DNA of 49,240 nucleotides from Verrucomicrobiota bacterium. GTDB taxonomy: Bacteria; Verrucomicrobiota; Verrucomicrobiia; Chthoniobacterales; UBA10450. The notes below the pieces were generated by a model that was not told where the DNA came from, ran no database searches, and saw nothing but the letters and a program-made list of their open reading frames with translations. Of this stretch, positions 30,174 to 39,696 are shown in pieces. Within the stretch, counting starts at the first letter, position 1, and every line of letters starts with the position of its first letter. Where the stretch lies: NCBI GenBank assembly GCA_003218975.1, contig QHPD01000114.1, positions 1-49,240 of the forward strand, given 5' to 3'. The translations under genes and the position numbers were made by a program.

Positions 30174-32659
30174 AAAGGACGCGAAGCGCAGCTGGTCTCT
30201 TGGGGCTGGCGACGCTGGCTTGGACAACGGCAACGGCGCTCGCGCAGTGGACGCCGGAAGTGCGCCGGGCGCGGCCAGTCGATGAGCCGCCAGTCGCACG
30301 CGCGTTGCCGTTGGATGAACTGAACGCCGCTCCGCCGCGCCGTTCCACAGAAGAAGCGCACGAGCCGCGCACGCGCGATAGTGAAGCGCCCGATCGCCGT
30401 CAGCTCGACTACGCAAACGCGCTGTTCACCCGCAAACTTTACGATCTGGCAGCGCCAGAATACCAGAAATACCTGGACGACTATCCCGGATCACGCGGCC
30501 GGGCCAACGCTTATTTTTCGCTGGGCGAATGCTACCGGAATCTCAATAAACCGTCGAACGCGCGCACAAATTTCCAGAAGGTACTGAATGATTTTGGCGA
30601 CAGCGAGTTTGCCGGTCCTGCCGCCTACGCACTGGGGGAAATGGCTTTCACGCAGAAAGACTACGGTGCAGCGCTTCCGCTTTTTCATCGTTCCGCGGCG
30701 AAATCAAAAGAACCGGCCGTGGCGCTTTCGGCGCACTATTTCGAGGCACGCTGTCTCGAAGCGCTTGGTCGCAAGGAGGAGGCCTCCGATATCTATTTGG
30801 AGATTGCCGAAGTGGGGAACCCAAATCCCTACCGGGAAGACACGCGGTGGACCGCTGCCTCTATTCTCGTGGGGCGAGGCAGAAAAATCGATGCGCTGAA
30901 ACAATACGAAGCGCTCTCCAACGAAACGCAGAAGCCGGCTTTAAAAGCTGAGTCAGCCGTGCGCGGAGGCATGATCGCGCTGGACCTTATCCAGGCAGAC
31001 AAGGGCAAGATTGACAAGACACTGGTTGACCGGGCCACAGCGTTACTGCAAAAAGGCCGCACTTTGCCTGAAGCTGGAAAATTCCGCACGATTGCGCAGG
31101 TCGGTTTGCGCCGGTTGCAATATCAGACCGGACAATACACGCAGTTGCTGGCCGATTACAAAAAAGAACAGGATAAACTTCCCGAGGCAGCTCAGGCAGA
31201 GGTGTTGTTGCTGGCTGCAAACAGCGAACGGCAACTTGGCCACGCCGATAAAGCCGAAGAACTCTATCGCCAGATCATAACGAAATATCCAGACCGCGAG
31301 GAGGCTAGGGACGCCGCTTATCAACGATTGATCAACGTCTATAACTCCGATCCCTCAGCTCTAATTACCCAAGTAGATGAATTCTTGACCACCAATCCTA
31401 CCGACGAGCGCGCCGATCAGGCCAGGCTTTTAAAAGCGGAAGCACTCTACAAACAACAGAATTACCGCGAAGCTGCGGCCACCTATGGAGAGCTGCGCTC
31501 CTCTCAGCTTTCGCCCAAGCTGCGCGCCGAATCGGCGTACAAGCTTGGCCTGTGTCAGTTGCAGATGAAAAGCCCGCCGGACGTGATCGAAGCCTTCACT
31601 TATTACGTGCAGACGTTTCCAGACGGCCCGCAAGTGACGGCGGCCTTGGCTCAGCGCGCCCTGGCTTACGAACAGGATAAAAACTACAACGCCGCGCTTT
31701 CGGACTTAGACCTTATTCTCTCGAAATATCCTACCGCGCATGAGCGGGAGGCGGCATTGCAAATGAGGGCTTTGATCCTGGGCCAGCAGGAAAATACCAA
31801 AGGAATGGAGGAGACGTTTCGCCAGTTACTGAAAGAATTCCCGAAGAGTTCTGTCGCAGCGCAGGCGCAATATTACATCGGCAAGGCCGCATTCGAGGCG
31901 AAAGATTATAAAACGGCGATGGCCGCGCTCAACGCGGCCCGGCAACTAAACAAAGAGCAATACTACAACCTCGCGTCGCTCCGGCTCATTCTGTGCCAGT
32001 TTTATCTGAAAGACCGGCCTGCCCTCACCAAAGAGGTGAACAATTTCATGGCAGCCAGCCCGAATGTGAATGTGCCGCCGGAAGTTCTGGAATGGCTCGG
32101 CATCGAGTATTACAACGAAAAAAATTACGAAGCCGCGGAAAAGTATCTGAGCGCGCTGGCAAAGATCGACAATCGGGGGAGCGTCAAACCTGATTTTTTA
32201 TTTTATCTGGGAGACGCTGCAACGAAGCGGAAAAATCTCCCCGAAGCGGAAGACGCCTTCGCAAAGTATTTGCAGATCGCCAAGGATCCGGCAGGCAAGG
32301 CTAAGGTGTTGCTGGCGCTCGGTGCGATCAAGATCAGCCTCCACAAACCGGATGACGCGCAGAAGATTGCTGAGGAAATCATGGTGCTGCAACCTGAGGG
32401 TCGCGTAAATGCGGAAGCGCGTCTTCTGGCGGGCGACGTCCAACTGGAGCGCGGAAATTTCGATGACGCCGGTAAAGCGTTCAAAGGGGTCGCCTTGCTT
32501 TATGATGATCCCGCGATCACGCCGCGCGCTTTGGATAAAGCAGCATCTGCCTATCAACGCGCTGGTAAAACCGCCGAAGCAGATCAGCTGAGTCGAGAGT
32601 TGCACGAGCGATATCCGAATTACGTTGCAGTAGCCACGCCGCTGCCTGCCGCGCCGTAG
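30170..32659 (+). CDS. periplasmic or outer-membrane TPR-repeat protein
   Basis: An 829-residue protein with a signal peptide (1-26, cut near ALAQ) and TPR-like helical repeats along nearly its whole length. These include YbgF/BamD-like motifs (YxKYLDDYPGSRGRANAYFSLGECYRNL; RQIITKYPDREEARDAAYQRL). Translational coupling to exbD suggests it is the envelope partner of the proton channel, comparable in position to YbgF in Tol-Pal operons, though much longer. Confidence 0.85.
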   Translation: MKRTRSAAGLLGLATLAWTTATALAQWTPEVRRARPVDEPPVARALPLDELNAAPPRRSTEEAHEPRTRDSEAPDRRQLDYANALFTRKLYDLAAPEYQKYLDDYPGSRGRANAYFSLGECYRNLNKPSNARTNFQKVLNDFGDSEFAGPAAYALGEMAFTQKDYGAALPLFHRSAAKSKEPAVALSAHYFEARCLEALGRKEEASDIYLEIAEVGNPNPYREDTRWTAASILVGRGRKIDALKQYEALSNETQKPALKAESAVRGGMIALDLIQADKGKIDKTLVDRATALLQKGRTLPEAGKFRTIAQVGLRRLQYQTGQYTQLLADYKKEQDKLPEAAQAEVLLLAANSERQLGHADKAEELYRQIITKYPDREEARDAAYQRLINVYNSDPSALITQVDEFLTTNPTDERADQARLLKAEALYKQQNYREAAATYGELRSSQLSPKLRAESAYKLGLCQLQMKSPPDVIEAFTYYVQTFPDGPQVTAALAQRALAYEQDKNYNAALSDLDLILSKYPTAHEREAALQMRALILGQQENTKGMEETFRQLLKEFPKSSVAAQAQYYIGKAAFEAKDYKTAMAALNAARQLNKEQYYNLASLRLILCQFYLKDRPALTKEVNNFMAASPNVNVPPEVLEWLGIEYYNEKNYEAAEKYLSALAKIDNRGSVKPDFLFYLGDAATKRKNLPEAEDAFAKYLQIAKDPAGKAKVLLALGAIKISLHKPDDAQKIAEEIMVLQPEGRVNAEARLLAGDVQLERGNFDDAGKAFKGVALLYDDPAITPRALDKAASAYQRAGKTAEADQLSRELHERYPNYVAVATPLPAAP

Positions 32660-32736
32660 CTGCGCGAAGGCGGTGAGGCGAACGAGATCGACATCTTTAG
32701 TTGTCAACGGCTGCGCAATCTGATTGCATCCCAGGC

Positions 32737-33423
32737 ATGACCAGGTTTCGACCATTGCTCGCAGAATTCATCGGGACATTTGCGCTGATCTTTGTCGGCA
32801 TCGGCGCGATCAAAACCGCCGGGCACGACGTCCTCGCCGTCGCACTCGCCCACGGTCTCACCATTGGAGCTTTTGTTTCTGCGACCCTGCATATTTCTGG
32901 CGGGCAATTAAATCCCGCGGTGACTTTCGGGCTGGTTTGCGGGGGTCATATGAAGTGGTCGAACGCTCTTCGTTATTGGATCGCGCAATGTCTCGGCGGA
33001 ATCTCGGCTGCTTTGATTTGCCTCGGTTTGTTCGGACGCGATGTGGTCGTGACTGGCACTCCGCAACTGGCAATTAATCTCACGGCGGCGCAGGGGATCC
33101 TGGTCGAAGCCATTCTCAGTTTCTTCCTCGTCTTTGTGGTTCATGGGACTGCGGTCGATGAACGCGGGCCGCGGCGCATAGCGGGCCTCGTGATTGGAGC
33201 GACAATCACGCTCGACATCTTGTTCGGAGGCCCGCTAACGGGCGCGGCCATGAACCCCGCGCGCGTCTTCGGGCCGGCTGTCGCCGCAAATTTCTGGCAC
33301 GACCATTATGTCTATTGGATTGGGCCGCTCGTGGGCGGCGCGGTGGGCGGTTTTGTCTATCGCCTTTTGATCGAACGCAGACGTCCGGAGTCAGGTCGGA
33401 CAATCAGCCCGCCAGGTGGCTAG
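32737..33423 (+). CDS. MIP-family channel (aquaporin/glycerol facilitator)
   Basis: A 228-residue six-helix channel. The ATG at 32737 is preferred over an upstream TTG. Both pore motifs are intact: NPA at 59-61 (SGGQLNPAVTFG) and at 173-175 (TGAAMNPARVFG), with the selectivity-filter Arg at 176. The sequence is closer to water-selective AqpZ than to GlpF (inference). Its stop lies 8 bp from the imuB half on the opposite strand, at the proposed inversion boundary. Confidence 0.92.
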   Translation: MTRFRPLLAEFIGTFALIFVGIGAIKTAGHDVLAVALAHGLTIGAFVSATLHISGGQLNPAVTFGLVCGGHMKWSNALRYWIAQCLGGISAALICLGLFGRDVVVTGTPQLAINLTAAQGILVEAILSFFLVFVVHGTAVDERGPRRIAGLVIGATITLDILFGGPLTGAAMNPARVFGPAVAANFWHDHYVYWIGPLVGGAVGGFVYRLLIERRRPESGRTISPPGG

Positions 33424-33431
33424 TTGCGATC

Positions 33432-33953
33432 TTACGAGATTGCGAGCGTTTCAATCGGCAACGGCGCAAGAAATTCTTTCGGGTTCTCAATTTGCAAAAC
33501 CGGATGCGCCAGGTGGGCAATGAGAAGACTTGCATCCAGCGCGGGAGCAATCCCGGCTTGAGCCGTGATGTCGCATTCTGCCAATTGTTCGATTACACGC
33601 GAAAGCTTCGGCACAAGATTGCGATTGTCTGTAAATTGAATGGTGCAAATGCTCGGGGCGGTGTTTTCCACAAACGGGCTGAGCGTAAACGCATGGTGAA
33701 GCAAAATTTCCTGGATCGAATTTTCTTGCGACTGTACGCGCGTTTTGATGACGACCTGCAAACATCGCGCCAAAGCCTGGCTCGGCGTCATCCATTTGCA
33801 AATTCTGGCATTTTCCGCAGCCTGGTTCAGTTGAATGATAAGGGGTTTGCGTTCCTGTTCTTCAATCAAGGCTACGGGCTTTGCGCGCAGTTCCGGCTGA
33901 TGACGTATTGCCGCCTGCAAATAAAAATTCGGCAGATAAATTGTCGCGAACAT
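33432..33953 (-). CDS. imuB: ImuB N-terminal half (truncated Y-family polymerase-like protein)
   Basis: 173 residues matching only the N-terminal third of ImuB, the catalytically inactive Y-family scaffold of the ImuA-ImuB-DnaE2 mutasome. It starts ATYLPNFYLQAAIRHQPEL-style (ATG at 33953, ATGA overlap with the imuA stop) and runs through MTPSQALARC and QAGIAPALDASLLIAHLA to PLPIETLAIS, then stops. In family members this point is followed by a helix-hairpin-helix segment, which is found instead at 39928 on the other strand. Operon order lexA-imuA-imuB is kept. Whether this half folds alone is unknown. Confidence 0.88.
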   Translation of the reverse strand: MFATIYLPNFYLQAAIRHQPELRAKPVALIEEQERKPLIIQLNQAAENARICKWMTPSQALARCLQVVIKTRVQSQENSIQEILLHHAFTLSPFVENTAPSICTIQFTDNRNLVPKLSRVIEQLAECDITAQAGIAPALDASLLIAHLAHPVLQIENPKEFLAPLPIETLAIS

Positions 33954-34600
33954 CAATAACTGACCTCTGATCTGAGATGAGATCGCTGCACACGAAAACG
34001 CAATTGCGAGATCGCATCGACTTCTTTGAACGTTTCGAGGCTCCACGAATTTTCGAGAACCATTTTGAGTTGTGCGCTACTGACCATTCCGTGCCGCGTG
34101 AGAACCAGACATGCTGTAGGCGCCGATTCGACGAGCCGTTGCAGGCGATACCAGCTTGTCTGCGGAATTTTGTGCAATTCTTCCACCGGATTGAGTACAA
34201 GATCGACAATCACCAGCGAAAAATTCCCGTCCCGCAAAAGCAGATCCGCCGCTTTAATTGCCTCTAAAGCTTTGGTGCAACGCACCCAAAGCAAGTGACG
34301 CAGCGAGGAATGGTCAAGCGCGCATGGATCGAACGAGTCGCGACCATCAATCAACGCGACAAAATAATAATTTCGCAGCGCCGATTGCAGCAGCGCGTGA
34401 ATGAGCGATGCGGTTCCTGCACTTGCTCGTGGGCTAATTAATTCCGTGATCGCGCCGTTTGGCAATCCACCGCCGACCGCTTGGTCGAGGAAAGGTAACC
34501 CGATAATGAAACGCGTCGCTGCCGCGGCCCCGATCTGTCGGGGGGGGAAACGCTCCGCCAACAGTTTCCGAAGATCGATAATCTTGCCGCTTGCAGTCAT
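33953..34600 (-). CDS. imuA: ImuA, RecA-like mutasome protein
   Basis: A 215-residue RecA/SulA-related protein that works with ImuB and DnaE2 in SOS mutagenesis. The start at 34600 (MTASGKIIDLRKLLAERF) is preferred over a frame open to 34705, because a LexA box at 34629-34642 lies within that extension and would sit properly 28 nt upstream of this ATG. The region GLPNGAITELISPRASAGTAS is a degenerate Walker A, as usual in ImuA. It overlaps imuB by 4 bp. Confidence 0.88.
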   Translation of the reverse strand: MTASGKIIDLRKLLAERFPPRQIGAAAATRFIIGLPFLDQAVGGGLPNGAITELISPRASAGTASLIHALLQSALRNYYFVALIDGRDSFDPCALDHSSLRHLLWVRCTKALEAIKAADLLLRDGNFSLVIVDLVLNPVEELHKIPQTSWYRLQRLVESAPTACLVLTRHGMVSSAQLKMVLENSWSLETFKEVDAISQLRFRVQRSHLRSEVSY

Positions 34601-34628
34601 CAAAGAAAGATGGCAGGCAGGTGATATA

Positions 34629-34642
34629 TGTTCAAGGGAACA
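34629..34642 (-). promoter_or_regulatory. LexA box of imuA
   Basis: TGTTCAAGGGAACA matches TGTTC-N4-GAACA exactly. It lies 28 nt before the imuA ATG (34600). Read toward imuA the extended sequence ATGTTCCCTTGAACATAT is nearly identical to that at 39885. Confidence 0.9.
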
Positions 34643-34841
34643 TTTAAATACGATAACGACCACGGCAGACTGACGTTGCAGCAATTTGCGCAACCGCTTA
34701 GTCACTCAAGCTAGGCGTTTAAAAAGCCAAATTCTTCTTGATCAATCGTTTCGTTGCTGCTGCAGCCGCTTTAGATCTGATAGTTGGCCGAATCCGGGCG
34801 CACGACTTCTGAACTTTGAGTTCTCGCCTCTGACTTCTCAC

Positions 34842-35459
34842 TCAGTGTTTCTTGCGCCGTTCTTGCTTGCGCACCAGCGAGACCATCACGCCTTGAATCT
34901 TCAGTTCGCGGGCTGGAAGTAAATTGGGATAACGTGGGTTTTCCGCCTTGAGATACGGCCGGCCATGCTCAATCACGTATCGTTTCAGCGTTGTTTCGCC
35001 GTCGATCAGCGCGGCGACAATATCGCCATCGTGCACCTCTTTGCTGTCTTCCAAAATCACGATGTCGCCGTCGATAATATGCGCGTCGATCATCGAGTCG
35101 CCGCGGACTCGCAGCGCAAATGTGCCGCGATTTTTTGAGACGTTGGCGGAGCGTGTATCGAGTGAGACATGACCTTCGATTGTCTGTTCAGTCAGCGCTG
35201 ACATCCCGGCTGGGATCTGGCCGTAAATGGGAACATCAGTGATCCGGACTTTCGTGGCCGGAGTAATCAATGCTCGTGCCTTGCGCGCATGCCGGTCTAC
35301 AAAACCTTTGCGTTCTAGCGCCGCAATGTATTGCATCACCGATGTCTGACTGGCGAAACCGAAATGACGCTGGATTTCGCGCGTGCTGGGCGTAAAGCCT
35401 TTTTCGCGCTGTTCACGCTGAATGAAATCGAGGATGTTTCTCTGGCGCTCGGTCAGCAT
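34842..35459 (-). CDS. lexA: LexA SOS repressor
   Basis: A 205-residue repressor/self-cleaving protease. The N-terminal winged helix (1-65) includes STREIQRHFGFASQTSVMQY. The cleavage bond is A84-G85 (IPAG), and the catalytic dyad is S122 (GDSMID) and K159 (ETTLKRY). It represses itself and imuA through the TGTTC-N4-GAACA boxes found here, and is inactivated by RecA-stimulated cleavage. It heads the lexA-imuA-imuB series on the minus strand. Confidence 0.97.
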   Translation of the reverse strand: MLTERQRNILDFIQREQREKGFTPSTREIQRHFGFASQTSVMQYIAALERKGFVDRHARKARALITPATKVRITDVPIYGQIPAGMSALTEQTIEGHVSLDTRSANVSKNRGTFALRVRGDSMIDAHIIDGDIVILEDSKEVHDGDIVAALIDGETTLKRYVIEHGRPYLKAENPRYPNLLPARELKIQGVMVSLVRKQERRKKH

Positions 35460-35491
35460 TCTTTATTATCGCCAAAAGCGGAACCTGTTCA

Positions 35492-35505
35492 AGTTCAAAT
35501 GAACA
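35492..35505 (-). promoter_or_regulatory. LexA box of lexA
   Basis: AGTTCAAATGAACA fits the motif with one mismatch, 32 nt before the lexA ATG. An overlapping TGTTC half-site starts at 35486. It fits autoregulation. Confidence 0.8.
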
Positions 35506-35561
35506 GATAACAGAACGGCAGCGAGGTGGCTTGGATGCGTCAAGAACCTGAGTCGTGCTAA

Positions 35562-35933
35562 TCAGACAGCAAAACTTTCGCCGCAGGAGCAGTGCGCGAC
35601 CGCGTTTGGATTTGTGACTTTGAAGCCGCCTTTTTGCAAGTCGTCGCTGTAATCGAGCACCGAGCCGCTGACGAAGAGCGCGCTCTTCGGATCAACAACC
35701 AATCGCACGTTGGAGGTCGGCACGAGAATATCGCGCTCTTTAGGACCGTCCACCAAATCCATCATGTATTGCAGTCCGGAACAGCCGCCGCCCACGACGG
35801 CGAGGCGCAAGGCGCCACTGGGTTTGCCTTTTTCTTCAAGTAGCCAGGCTAGTTTGCTCGCTGCCTTGTCGGTGACTCTGATCAGACGCTCATTACCGAT
35901 CTTGTAATTGAGTGGTGGAGCTTCGGTGGTCAT
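35562..35933 (-). CDS. A-type iron-sulfur cluster carrier (IscA/SufA/ErpA family)
   Basis: A 123-residue HesB/IscA-type protein with the three cluster cysteines: GGGCSGLQY near residue 50, and CSCGESF at the C-terminus. It accepts and delivers Fe-S clusters. The N-terminal 15 residues extend beyond the core fold. It lies between lexA and the lptF-like pair on the same strand and inside the inverted segment. The DinG-type helicase nearby needs an Fe-S cluster, but no specific link is shown. Confidence 0.93.
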   Translation of the reverse strand: MTTEAPPLNYKIGNERLIRVTDKAASKLAWLLEEKGKPSGALRLAVVGGGCSGLQYMMDLVDGPKERDILVPTSNVRLVVDPKSALFVSGSVLDYSDDLQKGGFKVTNPNAVAHCSCGESFAV

Positions 35934-35948
35934 TTAAGGAACTGATTC

Positions 35949-36455
35949 TCACGGCGCCGCCGCGGCTGTACCTAACAGTTGCGCAACTTCACCTTGCACG
36001 TTTTCCAGTTCATCCAGTCGCAATTGTGGATCGGGCACGATGAATACGTCTCCGGTGGCGTTGTGTTCATAGATCAAAACACGCCCTTTTGGACCCTGTT
36101 CAGTCTTTACTTGTTTTAAGAGGCGTTTCCGCTCGAGCATCACAGCCAGGACATAACATGCGTTTGCCGGCGGGTCGTTCGAGGCCATCAGATGGCAAAA
36201 GAGTTGTTCTGCATTTTCCCTGATTAGAGGCTCCGGAGTTCGCTGCGGTTCATAACGCGATTTCCAGAACGAGAATGGCTGAATGTTCTGGTTCCGGTTG
36301 AACCAAGCTTCTTCGCTCAAATCTTCTCGGCGGTAGCCATCGGCATCGTGAAAGAGCAGGGTGTAGAAATATTCGCCGGGCACAAAACGCCGCTGCGTCA
36401 CAGCACATGCATCGGCGCGATGCCTGATCGCCCATTCACTTGGAAGCGGGTTCAT
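35949..36455 (-). CDS. conserved hypothetical protein coupled to LptF/G-type permease
   Basis: A 168-residue soluble protein. The ATG at 36455 overlaps the permease stop (ATGA); a longer frame to 36743 is a shadow of the permease gene. The sequence has several aromatic motifs (EYFYTLLFHDADGYRREDLS, PFSFWKSRYEP) and an ACYVLAVMLERKRLL helix. I recall similar proteins as hypotheticals in Verrucomicrobia and Planctomycetes. Coupling suggests a link to envelope transport or simple co-expression. Confidence 0.7.
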   Translation of the reverse strand: MNPLPSEWAIRHRADACAVTQRRFVPGEYFYTLLFHDADGYRREDLSEEAWFNRNQNIQPFSFWKSRYEPQRTPEPLIRENAEQLFCHLMASNDPPANACYVLAVMLERKRLLKQVKTEQGPKGRVLIYEHNATGDVFIVPDPQLRLDELENVQGEVAQLLGTAAAAP

Positions 36456-37591
36456 CGTGAAACTATACGCCGTGCCGTGAAAAGATGAAAGCCAGGCGCT
36501 TCGCGATTGGACGCACGAAGATAAAAAAGATACAGCCCGATCGCGGCGAAGAGCAGATTCGGCGTCCAGGCCGCGACCCAGGGAGAAACGCGGTCGCCTT
36601 CGCCGAGCGCGAGAAAGAGATGCACGAGAAAGTTCATTGAAAAAACCAGAACGACGGCAGCCGCGACGCTGGATAGCACGCCCCGGCGCGAGTAGCCGAT
36701 TCCAAGCGGAGCGGCGATACAGACGACCACCAGGCACGTCCACGGTAGAGCCAGCCGATACTGGAAGTGCGTCCGGAACGGTGCGAGCAGCGTTGCGGGA
36801 AAATCAGCATTGAAGTGGAGATATTCCTGCAGCTCCGGCAAGCTCAGAAATTCCGCGCGCACATTCGCGCTCCCGAGCCGGAACGGCGTTTCGCTCCATT
36901 GCTGGATTGTCAGCGAGGGATAAATTCGCTCGGTGGTGATGTTGCCGGCCTGATCGTAGTGGACGACTTTTACGTTCTCCAAATCCCACGTTTTCGTTTC
37001 TGGCCGGTAGAAAGCGTGAGCCGCAACGTAATTGGTGGCGATATTGTCGTTCGCGTCCTGCTGGAGAACCTGCACATTGTTAAACGTGTTGCTGCCGAGG
37101 CGAAAATTCTGAATAAACCAGGTGCGAGCGTCAGTCCGATTGCGAAAGATTTGTCCTTCGATATTGCGTTCGGGCCGCGCTCGCGCTTCGGAGAGAAAAG
37201 CTTTGCGCGCGAGCTCGGCGTGCGGTGCAAGCGAATAATTGAGCGCCATGCTTGCTGCTACCGTGAGTAGTCCTATGCCGATCAACGGCAGGAGCACGCG
37301 CGGCAGACTCACGCCTGCGGTCAGCATGGAGACGATTTCGTTCGACCGCGACATTCGCCCCAGGGTAAAAAGAAGCGCGAGCAGCAGGGAAACCGGCAGT
37401 AGAATAATGAAAACTTCTGGGACCTGCGTGCCATAATAGCGCACCGCGAGAAGCAGACCGATGCGCTCGTCGATAAATGTGGAAATGTTGTCGCTGATAT
37501 CAAAGATCAGCCAGATGGAGACGAAGCCTGCGATGCAGTAAAAATACACCTGCAAAAAATTGCGAAGGACGTAACGATCAAGCAGTCTCAC
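36452..37591 (-). CDS. LptF/LptG-family LPS export permease
   Basis: A 379-residue YjgP/YjgQ-family inner-membrane protein. Two membrane helices at about 15-35 and 50-80, a periplasmic beta-jellyroll of about 170 residues, and further helices at about 275-365 match the LptF/LptG plan. It starts MRLLDRYVLRNFLQVY, the family signature. Within LptB2FG it extracts LPS toward the LptA-LptD bridge. Only one of the usual F/G pair is in the window. It is divergent from dinG across 95 bp. Confidence 0.9.
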   Translation of the reverse strand: MRLLDRYVLRNFLQVYFYCIAGFVSIWLIFDISDNISTFIDERIGLLLAVRYYGTQVPEVFIILLPVSLLLALLFTLGRMSRSNEIVSMLTAGVSLPRVLLPLIGIGLLTVAASMALNYSLAPHAELARKAFLSEARARPERNIEGQIFRNRTDARTWFIQNFRLGSNTFNNVQVLQQDANDNIATNYVAAHAFYRPETKTWDLENVKVVHYDQAGNITTERIYPSLTIQQWSETPFRLGSANVRAEFLSLPELQEYLHFNADFPATLLAPFRTHFQYRLALPWTCLVVVCIAAPLGIGYSRRGVLSSVAAAVVLVFSMNFLVHLFLALGEGDRVSPWVAAWTPNLLFAAIGLYLFYLRASNREAPGFHLFTARRIVSR

Positions 37592-37686
37592 TGGATTTTC
37601 GAATTTCGATTTGCGATCGCCGAATTACAATAGCATTTCCGCTATCCTGACTCAGCGTTAAGGCGCTGGCCATATTTCCACTTCAA

Positions 37687-39669
37687 ATGATCGCGCTAAA
37701 AAAAATCTTGGGCAGTGAATTTGTCGAGCGAATCCACGCAATTTTTTCCGATAAGGGCCTGCTCTCCAAGGCAAAGAACTTCGAGTTTCGTCCGCAACAG
37801 CAGGACATGGCGGCCAGCGTGGCGCAGGCGCTTGAGGAAGAACGGCACCTTGTGGTCGAGGCCGGCACAGGGGTCGGCAAATCACTCGCTTATCTGGCTC
37901 CGGCAATTTTATTTGCGCGTGCGCAGCACAAGAAGGCAGTCGTCTCCACGCACACAATCAACCTTCAGGAGCAACTTCTCTACAAAGACATCCCCATCCT
38001 GAAAAAGATTCTCCCGGTCGAGTTCGAAGCTGCGCTTATCAAAGGCCGGCAAAATTATCTTTGCCCGCGACGACTCGACCGTGCGCTGCAGCAGGTAAAC
38101 GAGCTTTTCACCGGGCCCGAGCAAAACGAGTTGAACCGCCTGGCAGAATGGGCGCGCACCACGCACGATGGCTCGCTCAGCGATCTCGCAGTCGAGCCCG
38201 ACCCGAAAGTATGGACGCAAGTCTGCAGCGAAGCGCACATCTGCACACAGAAAACGTGCGGCCAGGATCCGCGCTGTTTTTATCAACAAGCGCGCAAACG
38301 TCTGCTGGCGGCCGACGTCCTGGTGATCAATCACACCCTGCTCTTTATGCTTTTGGGAAGCCCCGAGGCGCAAGAAGAACGGGAGAGCGGTTTCCTTTTC
38401 CCGAATGATTTCCTCATTTTGGATGAAGCGCACACGGTCGAGCAGGTCGCCTCGCGACAGATCGGCATCGGGATTTCGCAATACGGCCTGAGATCGACAA
38501 TCCAGAGGCTCTATAACGCGCGCACGCGCAAAGGGCTCTTCACCGTCATGCGCGACGCGGAGGGAGTAAGGCTCGCGGCTAATCTGGTGGACGATGCAGA
38601 GAAGTTTTTCAGCGCAGTCGAATCGAAATGCGATTTCAAAAAAGGCCGCGAATTTCGCGTGCGCGATGTCGATCTTGTTCCGGACACGATCACTGGCCGC
38701 CTGACCGCGCTTCACGCACGAATCACCGAGGTTGCGAAACGAGCCAACGACGAGTTCCTGAAGGCGGAATTACAGGAATACGCCAGGCGGATTCGTGATG
38801 CTCGCACTGGTGTCGCGGCTTTCCTGGAGCAGAGTGCGCGCGAGCATGTCTATTGGGTCGAGCGCACGGGAAAGATAGCGCAATTTCTTACACTCAACGC
38901 GGCGCCAATCGATATCGCGCCCGTGCTACGCCGCATGATTTTTCGCGACAATTGCTCGTGCATCATGACCAGCGCCACGCTCTCAGTGGGCCGCCCCGAT
39001 CTCGCTTATTTCCGGGGACGCATCGGCGCGGACGAATCCGAGCCGCTGCTGCTCGGCAGTCCATTCGATTTTCGCAAACAAATGAAGGTGTTCATCGTGC
39101 AGAAAATGCCCGATCCACGCGACTCCGGTTACGAGGAAGCGCTGGAGCGCTGGATCGCGCATTTTGTCGAAAAGACCGAGGGCTGCGCGTTTGTCCTTTT
39201 CACGAGCTATCGCGGAATGCAGCAAGTGGCAGAACGGATGCGTGAATTTTTTTCGCGCAAGAAATTACGTCTTCTCATGCAAGGCGAAGGCACGCCGCGA
39301 AGTCTTTTGCTGGAACAGTTTAAGACAACCCGACGCGCGGTTCTCTTCGGCACAGACAGTTTCTGGATGGGCGTGGATGTTCCCGGCGAAGCGCTTTCCA
39401 ATGTCATCATTACCCGCCTGCCATTCGCCGTGCCCGATCATCCCCTCATCGAAGCAAAACTCGAATTGATCGAGGAGCGCGGCGGCGATCCCTTCACGGA
39501 ATATTCGTTGCCGGAGGCGATCCTTAAACTTCGCCAGGGCGTAGGGCGCTTGATTCGAACGAAAAGTGACCGCGGCATTATCGTCATTCTCGACAATCGC
39601 ATTGTGACCAGACCCTACGGCCGTGCTTTCCTGCAAGCGCTCCCAAGGTGTCACGTGGAAATAATTTGA
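37687..39669 (+). CDS. DinG-family ATP-dependent DNA helicase
   Basis: A 660-residue XPD/DinG-type superfamily 2 helicase. Walker A is GTGVGKS (60-66), the DEAH box is D246-H249, and five cysteines (C126, C180, C186, C191, C197) span the Fe-S cluster domain between them. C-terminal motifs include SATLS, GTDSFWMGVDVPG and LRQGVGRLIR. It unwinds 5'-3' and resolves R-loops or D-loops. No LexA box is seen in its 95-bp upstream region. It ends near the right boundary of the proposed inversion. Confidence 0.93.
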   Translation: MIALKKILGSEFVERIHAIFSDKGLLSKAKNFEFRPQQQDMAASVAQALEEERHLVVEAGTGVGKSLAYLAPAILFARAQHKKAVVSTHTINLQEQLLYKDIPILKKILPVEFEAALIKGRQNYLCPRRLDRALQQVNELFTGPEQNELNRLAEWARTTHDGSLSDLAVEPDPKVWTQVCSEAHICTQKTCGQDPRCFYQQARKRLLAADVLVINHTLLFMLLGSPEAQEERESGFLFPNDFLILDEAHTVEQVASRQIGIGISQYGLRSTIQRLYNARTRKGLFTVMRDAEGVRLAANLVDDAEKFFSAVESKCDFKKGREFRVRDVDLVPDTITGRLTALHARITEVAKRANDEFLKAELQEYARRIRDARTGVAAFLEQSAREHVYWVERTGKIAQFLTLNAAPIDIAPVLRRMIFRDNCSCIMTSATLSVGRPDLAYFRGRIGADESEPLLLGSPFDFRKQMKVFIVQKMPDPRDSGYEEALERWIAHFVEKTEGCAFVLFTSYRGMQQVAERMREFFSRKKLRLLMQGEGTPRSLLLEQFKTTRRAVLFGTDSFWMGVDVPGEALSNVIITRLPFAVPDHPLIEAKLELIEERGGDPFTEYSLPEAILKLRQGVGRLIRTKSDRGIIVILDNRIVTRPYGRAFLQALPRCHVEII

Positions 39670-39696
39670 GGTTGGTCCATGGTCCTTCAGGGAAAT

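Noticed and set aside
34601-34705. 35-codon N-terminal extension of ImuA
   Set aside because: It would place the LexA box inside the coding region; the ATG at 34600 gives the expected promoter arrangement.
36456-36743. 96-codon N-terminal extension of the protein downstream of the LptF/G-type permease
   Set aside because: It is out-of-frame reading of the permease gene; the ATGA overlap at 36452-36455 marks the natural start.
39647-39664. parS-like sequence (CACGTGGAAA) at the dinG end
   Set aside because: Only half of the 16-bp parS palindrome is matched and it lies in coding sequence; likely chance.
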